Assembly (NCBI GenBank): GCA_035772405.1
Contig: JAYKKM010000057.1
Span: forward strand, 505,501 to 569,500
Direction of reading: 5' to 3'
DNA length: 64,000 bases
DNA from: Chrysogorgia sp. JL179-B06
Taxonomy: Eukaryota > Cnidaria > Anthozoa > Scleralcyonacea > Chrysogorgiidae
The position numbers and the translations under genes are program-made. This document shows positions 23,101-30,577 of this stretch, piece by piece. Positions within the stretch are counted from its first letter, which is position 1; each line of letters starts with the position of its first letter. The notes under the pieces were generated by a model. That model searched no databases. It worked only from the letters and a program-made list of their open reading frames with translations, and was not told where the DNA came from.

Positions 23101-23689
23101 TATTGCGCAACTCCTTTGGCAGCGCAATGTAGCTACTACCATGCAGAGGTCTGTAAATAGCGATATTGACGTAGTGTGCATCTATTTTGTCGATAGTCCA
23201 TCCAGACCCCTCAGATAACCACCCAGCTATCCGCGTCAAGATTTGTTCCGATCCACGGTTGGCGACACCCTCGATGTCATGCTCGTTAATGACGATGAAC
23301 GTTTCGCTGTTAAAGTAGGCAGTTTTGTACGTGGTCTTATTGAGTTCTAAAACTTTCTCAAAAGTGACCTTGACTGTCTCCACCACTTTCATTCCGTTGG
23401 TCTCACCTAGTTCACGTCTCAAAAGGTTAGTGACAGCACTTCTACTACCATTTACCTGATTGATGTCTCTGTCGTCAATTACCTCGACTCCATAAGACCT
23501 TGTGAACCCTCTCAGTGCTCGATCCAACAGATGTGTTGACGGTGCGAGGTCTTCGACTACAGGTTGTCCCTCTCGATCTCTAAAGAAGCCGTGAACGTTG
23601 GTCGCTTCATCTGTTAGTGAATTGACAACGGCTGCACTCGTCTTATGCGTCCGTCTTTTTGTCAGTGGGTTTTTCACGGTCCGACTCAT
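20168..23689 (-). pseudogene. polB: protein-primed DNA polymerase B (pPolB), two frameshifts
   Basis: Three frame segments (23689 to about 22500, about 22500 to 21200, 21217-20168) together cover a ~1,150-residue family-B polymerase of the protein-primed type that replicates Polintons. Seen in order: a long N-terminal region with a zinc-finger-like HFCRYCLQCF…HVEVC; Exo I (VYADFEAI); a second Cys/His cluster (CHIC…DHCHVSGKYRG); Exo II (IFHNLRGYDSHF); PolA (YLDANNLYGWAMS); PolB (LMNNSVFGKTMEN); PolC (FTDTDSLLYS). The start ATG at 23689 overlaps the stop of the upstream gene at 23686. The second break lies in a run of C residues near 21230, where one base seems lost; the first is near 22500. 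Both could be sequence errors, otherwise the polymerase is dead. The 3' end lies just inside the left TIR. Confidence 0.93.
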
Positions 23690-23976
23690 TGGCTTCTATA
23701 TACACTACACTTGTTTTTTTTCCTAAACCACTCGTCGTAATAATTGTCACCACTTTCCCACCATCCCAGCTTTGGGTACACCACCCCAAACAAATTGTCG
23801 TCAAACTTCTCTTTCACCTTCCCGTCTTTGAGGTCTGACACTTTCTTGAGTGTCTCGACTCGTCTTCTATGACACAACCTAATAATGTAGTATCCATATC
23901 TGCTGACATTTCTACCCTTGATCAAATTGCATGAGTGCAGCACATTGACAACTTTCAGGAAGTCCTCTTTTATCAA
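23686..23976 (-). CDS. small basic protein of unknown function
   Basis: 96 codons. Basic protein with a central HRRRVETLKKVSDLKDGKVKE and a tryptophan-rich end (LGWWESGDNYYDEWFRK). The start overlaps the end of the gene upstream (23973) and its stop overlaps the start of polB, so it is likely co-transcribed with the replication gene. I do not recognise the family; DNA binding or a terminal-protein role would be guesses. Confidence 0.7.
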   Translation of the reverse strand: MIKEDFLKVVNVLHSCNLIKGRNVSRYGYYIIRLCHRRRVETLKKVSDLKDGKVKEKFDDNLFGVVYPKLGWWESGDNYYDEWFRKKNKCSVYRSQ

Positions 23977-24266
23977 CTCAGGTGCTCACCCTTCACAACG
24001 TTCCGCAGTCTCCTCCCCATCCACCAAGACCGTTTGTGAACGCTTTTTAATCGCGTGAGTCTCATGTCGCTGTAACTCTGAGTGTAACCCCATTCGATGT
24101 CGCCACACTTTGGACACACGTACCCACCGCAGTCACTTACGTTTTTCACAACGTCACAATCCGAGCAGTAGTAAATTCTGAAGGTGTCTCCACACTTAAT
24201 TTGCATCTCACTCGCGATCTCGTCAATTGTCAAGCCATAACTCATCTGCCTCATAAGTTTGTCCAT
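23973..24266 (-). CDS. small zinc-ribbon protein
   Basis: 97 codons. Four cysteines in the pattern CSDC…CPKCG form a zinc ribbon (residues about 34-56), followed by a basic tail (MRLTRLKSVHKRSWWMGRRL). N-terminal TIDEIASEMQIK looks helical. It overlaps the next gene by four bases and leads the polB block. Zinc ribbons of this type occur in transcription factors and viral regulators; the role here is unknown. A TATA-like GAGTAGTATAAG lies just before its ATG. Confidence 0.7.
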   Translation of the reverse strand: MDKLMRQMSYGLTIDEIASEMQIKCGDTFRIYYCSDCDVVKNVSDCGGYVCPKCGDIEWGYTQSYSDMRLTRLKSVHKRSWWMGRRLRNVVKGEHLS

Positions 24267-24289
24267 CGCTTATACTACTCCAACATTTT
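24267..24289 (-). promoter_or_regulatory. TATA-like promoter motif before the zinc-ribbon gene
   Basis: On the minus strand the ATG at 24266 is preceded by TTGGAGTAGTATAAGCG, resembling the TGGRRNTATA motif in front of three other genes of the element. Confidence 0.4.
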
Positions 24290-24291
24290 TT

Positions 24292-24711
24292 TTACCGAAC
24301 TAGTACCCACACCGCTATTCCACTACCCAAACCTAGCGCGCTAACAAACAATAATTGGTATTCCTTCATTTCCGCACTTGGTTGGTAGTAATCCGCAATC
24401 TTCGGGAGGTCAGTGAACACTCGTCCGCTGTACTGAATAGTCATTACGCTTCTAAGTTCTTCCAACGCGTGGTTTGTGTCATTGATGTCAGCATTAGCAT
24501 CTGAGAGCCGTTGTCGTAAACGCTGGATCTTATCTTTCTTGGCGACCTCATTCTCATACCACACTTCTTTCGCACTGGCTAACTGTTCCAACGCATGGTT
24601 GTGCCTTTTCATCTCAGCTTCGTAGCCTGAGTGATTAAACTTCGAAAACATAAAGCCAGCGCCTGCAAAAGCCACTGCATTAAATATCCCTCCAGCCACA
24701 ACACTCGCCAT
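24292..24711 (-). CDS. double-membrane-anchored coiled-coil protein
   Basis: 139 codons. A hydrophobic N-terminal segment (VVAGGIFNAVAFAGAGFMF), a long coiled coil (residues about 35-90, with KKDKIQRLRQRLSDANADI), and a C-terminal membrane segment (LLFVSALGLGSGIAVWVLV). It is the first of three consecutive small membrane proteins. In Polinton-type viruses such proteins are often virion or membrane-interacting components; that is inference. No family recognised. Confidence 0.7.
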   Translation of the reverse strand: MASVVAGGIFNAVAFAGAGFMFSKFNHSGYEAEMKRHNHALEQLASAKEVWYENEVAKKDKIQRLRQRLSDANADINDTNHALEELRSVMTIQYSGRVFTDLPKIADYYQPSAEMKEYQLLFVSALGLGSGIAVWVLVR

Positions 24712-24715
24712 TAAC

Positions 24716-24958
24716 TTACGTTGATTTGAATGGATCTGTCGGTATCCACTTTTTCGATTGCACCCATTTTACTAACAGCGTTCCTGCACCAACAGCTGCA
24801 GCAAGTTTCACTGTGCCTTTCACTGTCTCTGGTGTCCCCAATGGTTCCCCCAAAGCCTTTTTCGAAATCATACTCACTACCACAGCACCAGTCGTGACAA
24901 GTAGCGCGTCGTACAGTTCGTTCATAAGTTCTTTTCGATCGATCGCAGTCATATACAT
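24716..24958 (-). CDS. small membrane protein
   Basis: 80 codons. Two hydrophobic stretches (LLVTTGAVVVSMIS and KLAAAVGAGTLLVKWV) flank a short loop. An alternative overlapping frame (24977-24711) is cysteine-rich but looks like a shadow. Lies tightly between two other membrane-protein genes in the same direction. Confidence 0.6.
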   Translation of the reverse strand: MYMTAIDRKELMNELYDALLVTTGAVVVSMISKKALGEPLGTPETVKGTVKLAAAVGAGTLLVKWVQSKKWIPTDPFKST

Positions 24959-24973
24959 TGTCGTGTGTTTTGT

Positions 24974-25318
24974 TCAAGAATCAAATGTGTCTAACGCTGG
25001 ACGACAAGTTCTACGATTTTCTGACGTGCTAACCACAGTGCTCACAGGTTCTAATTGTGTCTCTTTTTCACCGCTAATTGTGTACCATAACGAGGCAGCG
25101 GCAATGATAACACCAAGTGTTCCGACAATATAACCATAGCTCCACTCACCACCCTGCTCTTCGTTGACTATCATTTCACGCATTTTCTTTTCTTTCGCAG
25201 CTTTCGATATCTCAGCCAACTTTTTACCAGCAGCGACGCGCTTTGGGTCCTTTACCTTAACACTTTTCACATCAGCCGTGATCTTCGCTTCAACAGCCGT
25301 CTGTGAGTCCTCAACCAT
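24974..25318 (-). CDS. small basic single-pass membrane protein
   Basis: 114 codons. Lysine-rich N-terminal half (VKSVKVKDPKRVAAGKKLAE), one membrane segment (YGYIVGTLGVIIAAASLWY) and a polar tail. Possibly a virion membrane-interacting or DNA-binding protein. It is the first gene of the leftward block, divergent from the gene at 25449. Confidence 0.65.
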   Translation of the reverse strand: MVEDSQTAVEAKITADVKSVKVKDPKRVAAGKKLAEISKAAKEKKMREMIVNEEQGGEWSYGYIVGTLGVIIAAASLWYTISGEKETQLEPVSTVVSTSENRRTCRPALDTFDS

Positions 25319-25426
25319 CTAATACACTATCACGTGTTATCTTACTCACAGTTGACCTCACAGGTGTCTCACAGATGACCTCACAGGTATCTCACAGTTC
25401 CAGACCAAACGCACTAAAAAATAGGA
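25319..25426. promoter_or_regulatory. divergent intergenic region with short tandem repeats
   Basis: Between two divergent gene blocks. Contains about two copies of a 26-bp unit (TTGACCTCACAGGTGTCTC / ATGACCTCACAGGTATCTC). Likely to hold promoters for both directions. Confidence 0.5.
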
Positions 25427-25448
25427 TTTTTTCTGGGAGTATAACATA
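25427..25448 (+). promoter_or_regulatory. TATA-containing promoter motif
   Basis: TTTTTCTGGGAGTATAACAT directly precedes the ATG at 25449. A closely similar motif precedes the thymidine kinase and, on the minus strand, the BRO-N gene. Confidence 0.6.
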
Positions 25449-26144
25449 ATGACTCAAGCCCGAGAGGTTAGCGAAGAGGATATTGCCAACATGCTGAGAA
25501 CGGCCTTTACCAGTGTGTCTACCCCACAAGACGCCCCTGGACCCAAGGTCTTAAACGAGTACTTCTCAATATGCTCACCGCTCCTCGACCTCAACCCTGA
25601 CGGAGAGTTGCCAAAACGGTTTGGCTCTCAGGTCAACCGTACTAGGCATCTTCTCGACGCTTGGATCGATCTTCGGGAGGAGAGAGCCAACGAGCTTGCT
25701 GATAGATTAGCTAGCATAATCCCTGTGTGGTGTTACTCACCATTCAAATACCTTATGTTAGCGAGTGGTGTCTACTTGAACAACCCTCGTAAGTCCAACG
25801 CTACATTACTCGGTAACTTCCTCGAAGTGTTCTTAGCGACCCTTATGTGGAAACCATGCCCAACCAAAGCCAAAGCGTGGCTAGAGCTCGCTGCAAACCG
25901 CGACGTTCACGTTTGCAAGGTGGGGTGTAATGAGATACTGGGTGCGGATGATATCAGGGACCACGTACTCTCGCCCACCCACAGACACTTTGTGAGAGAT
26001 GAAAACGTGTACACCTGTCACCCATGCGGTGTGGTCACCAACGACCCACTGCATCGCTTAAGACACGAGAGCTCGAGGTCCCATCTTAAAAACTTAGAGC
26101 TCCAGCGGATATTCAACATGGAACGACGGTTTCCACCACAATAA
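25449..26144 (+). CDS. protein with two C-terminal zinc fingers, function unknown
   Basis: 231 codons, intact. The N-terminal two thirds is helical, without a recognised domain (…RVNR-like charged helices, VWCYSPFKYLMLASGVYL). The C-terminus has two related CxxxC/CxxC…H…H units: CKVGCNEI…HVLSPTHRHF and CHPCGVV…RHESSRSHLKN, reminiscent of BED- or U1-type fingers. It is the first gene of a two-gene block with thymidine kinase and shares its promoter-like motif, so the two are probably expressed together. A DNA- or RNA-binding regulator is a reasonable guess; no homologue comes to mind. Confidence 0.8.
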   Translation: MTQAREVSEEDIANMLRTAFTSVSTPQDAPGPKVLNEYFSICSPLLDLNPDGELPKRFGSQVNRTRHLLDAWIDLREERANELADRLASIIPVWCYSPFKYLMLASGVYLNNPRKSNATLLGNFLEVFLATLMWKPCPTKAKAWLELAANRDVHVCKVGCNEILGADDIRDHVLSPTHRHFVRDENVYTCHPCGVVTNDPLHRLRHESSRSHLKNLELQRIFNMERRFPPQ

Positions 26145-26150
26145 AAAATA

Positions 26151-26172
26151 TTTCTCTGGGGGTATAGTAACC
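26151..26172 (+). promoter_or_regulatory. TATA-containing promoter motif before thymidine kinase
   Basis: TTTCTCTGGGGGTATAGTAA lies directly before the ATG at 26173 and closely resembles 25427-25448. Confidence 0.6.
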
Positions 26173-26745
26173 ATGAGAAAAGTTGGTAAACTAGAAATTG
26201 TGATTGGTCCCATGTTCGCAGGAAAAACGACAGAGACTCTTCGTAGGTTAATCACGTTAAGTAAGTCAGGGCTCAAAGTCCTTTACATGAACAACGTAGG
26301 TGACACTAGACGAACTGACCACGCGTTCTCCACACATCGTCAGACCATTGTCGTCGGATCAGACAGTTTACCTGCGAAGTTAATCACCAACCTTCCGAGT
26401 TCTTCCAAACTAACTGGCTACGACGTCATCGGAATTGATGAAGGCCATTGGTACTCTGATCTACTCCCAGTTATTCGTGGCTACGTCAAAGCTGGCATTC
26501 ACGTCATTATTTGTGGTCTCATAACAACAGAGCATTTAAAAAGACTTGGTGAACTTGACACGTTGTTCCCAATGGCAGACGACATCACATTTCTAAAAGC
26601 GTATTGCGCCGTTTGTCGCGACACTCACGGAACAACTGTTGAAGCGCCATTCAATTGGAGATACAACCCAGGGCCATCATTCGTTGGTGGTGCTGAGCAA
26701 TATCGCGCAGTGTGCAGACGTCATCATCCTTCCACACAAAATTAA
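26173..26745 (+). CDS. tk: thymidine kinase, TK1 (type II) family
   Basis: 190 codons, intact, close to the usual size of viral and bacterial type II enzymes. It would phosphorylate thymidine to dTMP using ATP. Visible motifs: P-loop GPMFAGKTT (residues 12-20); Walker-B-like VIGIDEGHW (85-93) with the catalytic glutamate at 90; the strand-and-loop VIICGLITTEHLKRLGEL in place of the usual VxxxGLDxxFxxxxF; a zinc-binding pair CAVC (145-148) with later C181 and H184; and the substrate-binding lasso VGGAEQYRAVC (171-181). An Arg/Asp-containing stretch (DTRRTDHAFSTH) corresponds to the region after the P-loop that carries S-H in relatives. It follows the zinc-finger gene at 28 bp and shares its upstream motif. 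Such kinases raise dTTP for DNA replication in large DNA viruses; I do not recall one in an animal Polinton. Confidence 0.93.
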   Translation: MRKVGKLEIVIGPMFAGKTTETLRRLITLSKSGLKVLYMNNVGDTRRTDHAFSTHRQTIVVGSDSLPAKLITNLPSSSKLTGYDVIGIDEGHWYSDLLPVIRGYVKAGIHVIICGLITTEHLKRLGELDTLFPMADDITFLKAYCAVCRDTHGTTVEAPFNWRYNPGPSFVGGAEQYRAVCRRHHPSTQN

Positions 26746-26982
26746 GGGTGTTCTCGGATACCCCACTTTTTAAAATTTAGACATTGGTCACATGAAGCGT
26801 CCAATGTCTCATAGAAACATTTTTTCACACAGTGGTCAGAAGGTTTGTGAAATAAAGAGAGAAAGTTTCGCAGATATTTTTCACCGAGTTAAAAACGTCT
26901 TTAAAAAATGCTAGAACAGTTGTCACTTCAAGCGTCGTCTCAACAACGAGAACGAGCGCTAACTCGACTCATTACTCACTGT

Positions 26983-27744
26983 CTAAAAAGTCTCTTTACA
27001 ATAGCGTCTCTCATGGTTACTCAACGCTGATTTATTTTTAAATTTACGAAAACACTGAGAGCACTGAAACCCAACGTCAAAGAAATATTTTATCACCGTG
27101 GTAATAGCGTCGTCGTACGAGTCGCACAAGAGTGTTAGATAACCAGCGGATTTATATCTGAGCAACAGAGACTCCTGCTCTTTGGACGTCTTGCCTGTAC
27201 CACCTGGATTCTTGAACTCAATCACGAGCCCGCTGTGCTGTCGGTTTGCATTGGCAATAATCAAGTCAGGCGTTCCACGTTGGTAACCTTTTTTCCACGA
27301 ATTTATTCTTTTACTCGAAGTGTCTTGATTCTCACCACAAGCGGCTATCAAAATAGCCTCTGGATAATATTTCCTAAGAAAACCGACGACTTTCGTGTGG
27401 AGATCGAACTCGGTGATCATTTTAAACTGATTGTGTTTGAGACCAACGTCAGCCAAACTTTTTCTAACGCTTGGCAAGACTTCTGAGTGCACCCACCTTC
27501 CGAAGTGTTTCGCACGCTCCATTTTACTCGAGAACGTTAGTGAGTAGACCCCAAGTTCGTTGATAAATGAGGCCTGCTCTATCTTCATTTTACAATCAGG
27601 TTCGACGTGGTCGTTGACTGCATCTTTTGGTCGAGCGTAACCTAGAGCGCTTGCGACTTCTCTTGCTTTGAACCATATGTCACCGTTGTGATTAGCCATC
27701 GTGATTTGGTGACCATCGAATAATTGCACTGAGTTGGTTGCCAT
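26983..27744 (-). CDS. BRO-N / VRR-type nuclease / zinc-finger fusion protein
   Basis: 253 codons, intact. Residues about 5-100 form a BRO-N domain (DIWFKAREVASALGYARPKDAVNDHV; INELGVYSLTFSS; FGRWVHSEVLPSVRKSL), a DNA-binding module of baculovirus, iridovirus and phage proteins. Residues about 115-215 resemble a VRR-NUC/PD-(D/E)xK nuclease: RGTPDLIIANA, then VIEFKNPGGTGKTSKEQESLL and SAGYLTLLCDS. The acidic D, E and K (PD…EFK) are present. The last 35 residues form a C2H2 finger (CSQCFRKF…SNHERRYC). The gene stands alone between convergent and divergent neighbours, and shares the promoter-like motif with the zinc-finger/TK block. Possible roles are recombination, resolution or host interference; not determinable from sequence. 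Confidence 0.88.
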   Translation of the reverse strand: MATNSVQLFDGHQITMANHNGDIWFKAREVASALGYARPKDAVNDHVEPDCKMKIEQASFINELGVYSLTFSSKMERAKHFGRWVHSEVLPSVRKSLADVGLKHNQFKMITEFDLHTKVVGFLRKYYPEAILIAACGENQDTSSKRINSWKKGYQRGTPDLIIANANRQHSGLVIEFKNPGGTGKTSKEQESLLLRYKSAGYLTLLCDSYDDAITTVIKYFFDVGFQCSQCFRKFKNKSALSNHERRYCKETF

Positions 27745-27765
27745 TACTATAGCTCCACAAAAAAC
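27745..27765 (-). promoter_or_regulatory. TATA-containing promoter motif before the BRO-N gene
   Basis: On the minus strand TTTTTTGTGGAGCTATAGTA precedes the ATG at 27744, matching the motif at 25427 and 26151. Confidence 0.6.
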
Positions 27766-27911
27766 TACTCGACATAGGTGTCAGGTTTTTTATAGATCTG
27801 GTTTGTTGTGTACCAATGCAGCAGGTGTGTTTTATTAGTCCTCAGTTTTCTACGTCGTCTGAAAAAGTTTCTAATGTTACGAACCAGTTTTCTAAGCCAA
27901 CCCATTTTAAC

Positions 27912-28118
27912 TTAGGTCACGTCTCCTACCACTCCCACAGTGTCTGACTCTGGTAACATAATAGGTTTGCCGTAAGTCTTTTTAGACCTCATACCAATCT
28001 CAGCGTGGAGCTCGAGAGTAACGTCACCGCGACCAAATGACCCGCCAGCTTTGAACATGTGATCAGTCGTTTTATTTATTTTATATATTTCATGAGGTCT
28101 CGAAAAACATGCTCCCAT
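27912..28118 (-). CDS. small protein with N-myristoylation motif
   Basis: 68 codons. Begins MGACFSRP, a good N-myristoylation signal (G2, S6) with a nearby cysteine for palmitoylation, followed by a short basic and polar body. Its ATG immediately follows the stop codon of the fibre-like gene. A membrane-tethered virion or entry-related role is possible but unproven. The start is chosen because of the MG motif. Confidence 0.65.
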   Translation of the reverse strand: MGACFSRPHEIYKINKTTDHMFKAGGSFGRGDVTLELHAEIGMRSKKTYGKPIMLPESDTVGVVGDVT

Positions 28119-29069
28119 TTACTTTATACCATATTCCTTCATCATTTCTCCACCCATGATTATGATGTCTCGGTTCGTCATGTAGCCACTCACAATTTTC
28201 ACACCGTAGAATTCTATCAACGATGGGTACGCATAAGGTGCGAGTGGTATTCTTGGTCGATGTATTCCAAAAATTGTTCCATAGGGTGTGCCTATCTTCC
28301 CCATATTCGCTGTGAAGTCTGAATCGGCTGACTTGACGTTGTTGACCCTGACGTGTGAATTGTCCATTTGCCAGTGTATTGATATCATATGCATTTTACT
28401 TATGTCGACACCACTCGGAATAGTGCATATGCTCTCCATTGCTGGGATGCTACCACCATACGCGAGTCCATTAGTCATACCAGTCTTGTACCCTATGAAC
28501 TTATCCCACTGACCGTCGTCGTTTGATATAATTGTCTCCCAATTTGATCCAGCGGTGCGAGTAGGTAACCTCACTACGACAAAAATGGAAAGATCACACC
28601 ATTGCATACTCGGGCAATTAAAATGGAGACCTGACTCAAGTGGGATTGGTGTTAACACAGGGGATAGAAAACTTTGGCTTACACTGCTGATGCCGATAAT
28701 AGGACCATAAGTTGGGTTGTTTTGCACTAATTTACTTGTTTCACCAATAGCTTTCACATTGTTTGAACCATTGGTGTGAAATTCCACGTTTTTCAAGGCG
28801 TGTGTGCTAACGTTGAAGTCGAGCACAACATTGTAGGACTGACTCTTGAGGAAACCTGATAGCAATTGCTCTAGAGTTCTTTTGTTTGTCGCATCTGAGT
28901 CATCGACTGGGTCTGCTACGTTTTTTATTGCTGAGCCTTGCATGTCTATTATCCCAGACATCCTTCCACCAGTCGCACTTAATTTAGGATCTTCGTCCAG
29001 ATGCCTTTTCGTTCTCTTTAGTATTTTATCGTGAGGGTCGTCAGACTCATACCCATAGTTTAGACTCAT
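28119..29069 (-). CDS. fibre-like protein with lectin-like C-terminal domain
   Basis: 316 codons, intact. Residues 34-65 hold GGRMSGIIDMQGSAIKNV then DPVDDSDATNKRTLEQ. This 'G-x-IDMxGxxIxNVxDPxxxxDAxxKxY/L' pattern is a well-known signature of phage tail fibres and large-virus surface proteins, where it forms a trimerising shaft start. After a linker, residues about 150-300 look like a ConA/LamG-type beta-sandwich: WCDLSIFVVVRLP, NWETIISNDDGQWDKFIGY, MISIHWQMDNSHVRVNNVK, YAYPSLIEFYGVKIV. It is the central gene of a leftward block with the myristoylated protein and two probable structural genes. The inferred role is host attachment of the virion. Confidence 0.8.
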   Translation of the reverse strand: MSLNYGYESDDPHDKILKRTKRHLDEDPKLSATGGRMSGIIDMQGSAIKNVADPVDDSDATNKRTLEQLLSGFLKSQSYNVVLDFNVSTHALKNVEFHTNGSNNVKAIGETSKLVQNNPTYGPIIGISSVSQSFLSPVLTPIPLESGLHFNCPSMQWCDLSIFVVVRLPTRTAGSNWETIISNDDGQWDKFIGYKTGMTNGLAYGGSIPAMESICTIPSGVDISKMHMISIHWQMDNSHVRVNNVKSADSDFTANMGKIGTPYGTIFGIHRPRIPLAPYAYPSLIEFYGVKIVSGYMTNRDIIIMGGEMMKEYGIK

Positions 29070-29518
29070 TACTGCTTCAAGGTGTATTTGGTTAGTAGAT
29101 AGCCAGAGACTGCTGAGAACCCTAAGATTATCGCCAACGTTGTCGTGTCTGACTTACTTGTGGGAAGTGCTTCTCTCATGGGAAGTGGTGCCGCACTTTT
29201 TTGGTGAACTTTTTTAGCCACAAGATTACTTAGCGCCGTCACATTTTCTTGGTGAGCTTTTTTCTTCACGATTGTTGGCACTACTAATGAGTGAGTCACC
29301 ACATTTTCTTGGTGGACTTTTTTAGCCGTGATTGTTGGTGTTGTTGCATTCAAGCTAGTGTTCACCCCAAATTTCATAGACTCTGTGGCAATCTTTAGTA
29401 AGTTGTTGTACCCAGCGATTTTATTCTTGAGAATCACCACGTTACTTGGCATTAACCATGTACTTGGCGACACTGCAAGATTTTGGACAACGTTGGTGTC
29501 TCTAATCGATTTATTCAT
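29069..29518 (-). CDS. repeat-containing single-pass membrane protein
   Basis: 149 codons. The middle carries three or four imperfect copies of (A)KKVHQENV… (residues about 65-115), and the C-terminus a membrane segment (TLAIILGFSAVSGYLLTKY). The stop overlaps the start of the fibre-like gene by one base (…TAATGAGTC at 29069). Possibly a virion or membrane-associated partner of the fibre-like protein; no family recognised. Confidence 0.7.
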   Translation of the reverse strand: MNKSIRDTNVVQNLAVSPSTWLMPSNVVILKNKIAGYNNLLKIATESMKFGVNTSLNATTPTITAKKVHQENVVTHSLVVPTIVKKKAHQENVTALSNLVAKKVHQKSAAPLPMREALPTSKSDTTTLAIILGFSAVSGYLLTKYTLKQ

Positions 29519-29545
29519 GTTGAGAATCCATGTCGATACGTCGTA

Positions 29546-30556
29546 CTATATAACACTGTCAGAAAACAACTTGCGGAATTCTTGTTGGGTTTCTAAACTT
29601 CCTGCAGAACCACCAACGACAGATACACGTGTTCTCGCTTGTGCACCAAGTGTGGAGTACACAAAGGATTCTATGCTTTGATTTAGATATTGCAACCCAA
29701 TGTTGGTAAAGCCGTCTGACAATCGCGCGACGTATCGTCTGTAATCATTATGGGTGTCGTTGAGTGTGAAGACTCTAGATTCGCCTAAAGTGCCATCGCT
29801 CAGGACTTTATTCTGGTAGTAGTGCCTTCTGGGAATTTTGGAAGTCTTGCCATACAACTCATAAGCGTTGAATTCTCTACTTATCGATTTCATGGTCTCA
29901 CCACCTTCCATTCTTCTGAGAAGTCTTCTAATGGTGAAGTACAAATGAAATCTCATCACACTTGTGACCACAGGATGAACTTCTTGTGACACTGACAAAT
30001 GTTGCAACGACACCCCACAACAGAAACTCGCACAATACGTCGCAAACACAACACGGTAGTAAGATTCGTTGTCATCCCACTCTGACTTTGTCTTTGACGT
30101 GGTGATTTGTAAGGTTGGTAGCTTTGACATGAAGTAGCTATTTTGGTTAACAAAAACTTTAAAGTTATTCACTGGATAATTCAACACATTTTCCGTTGGA
30201 TAGCCATCCCAAAGCCCCCAGTGGTTCTTATGACCTTTTGGTAGTGGTTGGATAGTTCCACCACCTTGCCATATTATTGGGAACTTGCTATTGTGTAGCC
30301 ACTTCCACATGTTTTTATCATTTTTGAAGGTTGCGCTGGTTATGTCTGTGCTAAGGATGTCATTGTTTCTGAAATACACATCGACACTCATGATTTTACC
30401 GTCTTGTGAAATATTTGGATAGAACTCGAATTTGCTTAAAGTGGCGTGGGGGTACTTTTTGATGAGGTCTGCCTTTGCGTTGTGTGTAGCCTTCGATGTG
30501 TTAGCCATCGCACGCTTGTAGTACTTCCCATAGTAGTCATGAAGGGCTTTCTGCAT
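29546..30556 (-). CDS. unrecognised structural-type protein
   Basis: 336 codons, intact. No recognised motif. Rich in aromatic residues and beta-type strands (WKWLHNSKFPIIWQGGGTIQ, YRVVFATYCASFCCGV), with a C-terminal helix-rich part (FTNIGLQYLNQSIESFVYS). It heads the leftward fibre block and is divergent from the minor-capsid-like gene at 30578, with only about 20 bp between them. No Cys/His/Glu triad of an adenain-type protease is visible. A capsid, vertex or tail-like role is a guess from position. Confidence 0.7.
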   Translation of the reverse strand: MQKALHDYYGKYYKRAMANTSKATHNAKADLIKKYPHATLSKFEFYPNISQDGKIMSVDVYFRNNDILSTDITSATFKNDKNMWKWLHNSKFPIIWQGGGTIQPLPKGHKNHWGLWDGYPTENVLNYPVNNFKVFVNQNSYFMSKLPTLQITTSKTKSEWDDNESYYRVVFATYCASFCCGVSLQHLSVSQEVHPVVTSVMRFHLYFTIRRLLRRMEGGETMKSISREFNAYELYGKTSKIPRRHYYQNKVLSDGTLGESRVFTLNDTHNDYRRYVARLSDGFTNIGLQYLNQSIESFVYSTLGAQARTRVSVVGGSAGSLETQQEFRKLFSDSVI

Positions 30557-30577
30557 ATAATATACTGTATGTTATAC

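Noticed and set aside
24711..24977. Cysteine-rich open frame on the minus strand
   Set aside because: It overlaps the membrane-protein frame 24716-24958 nearly completely and has no hydrophobic or domain pattern; likely a shadow.
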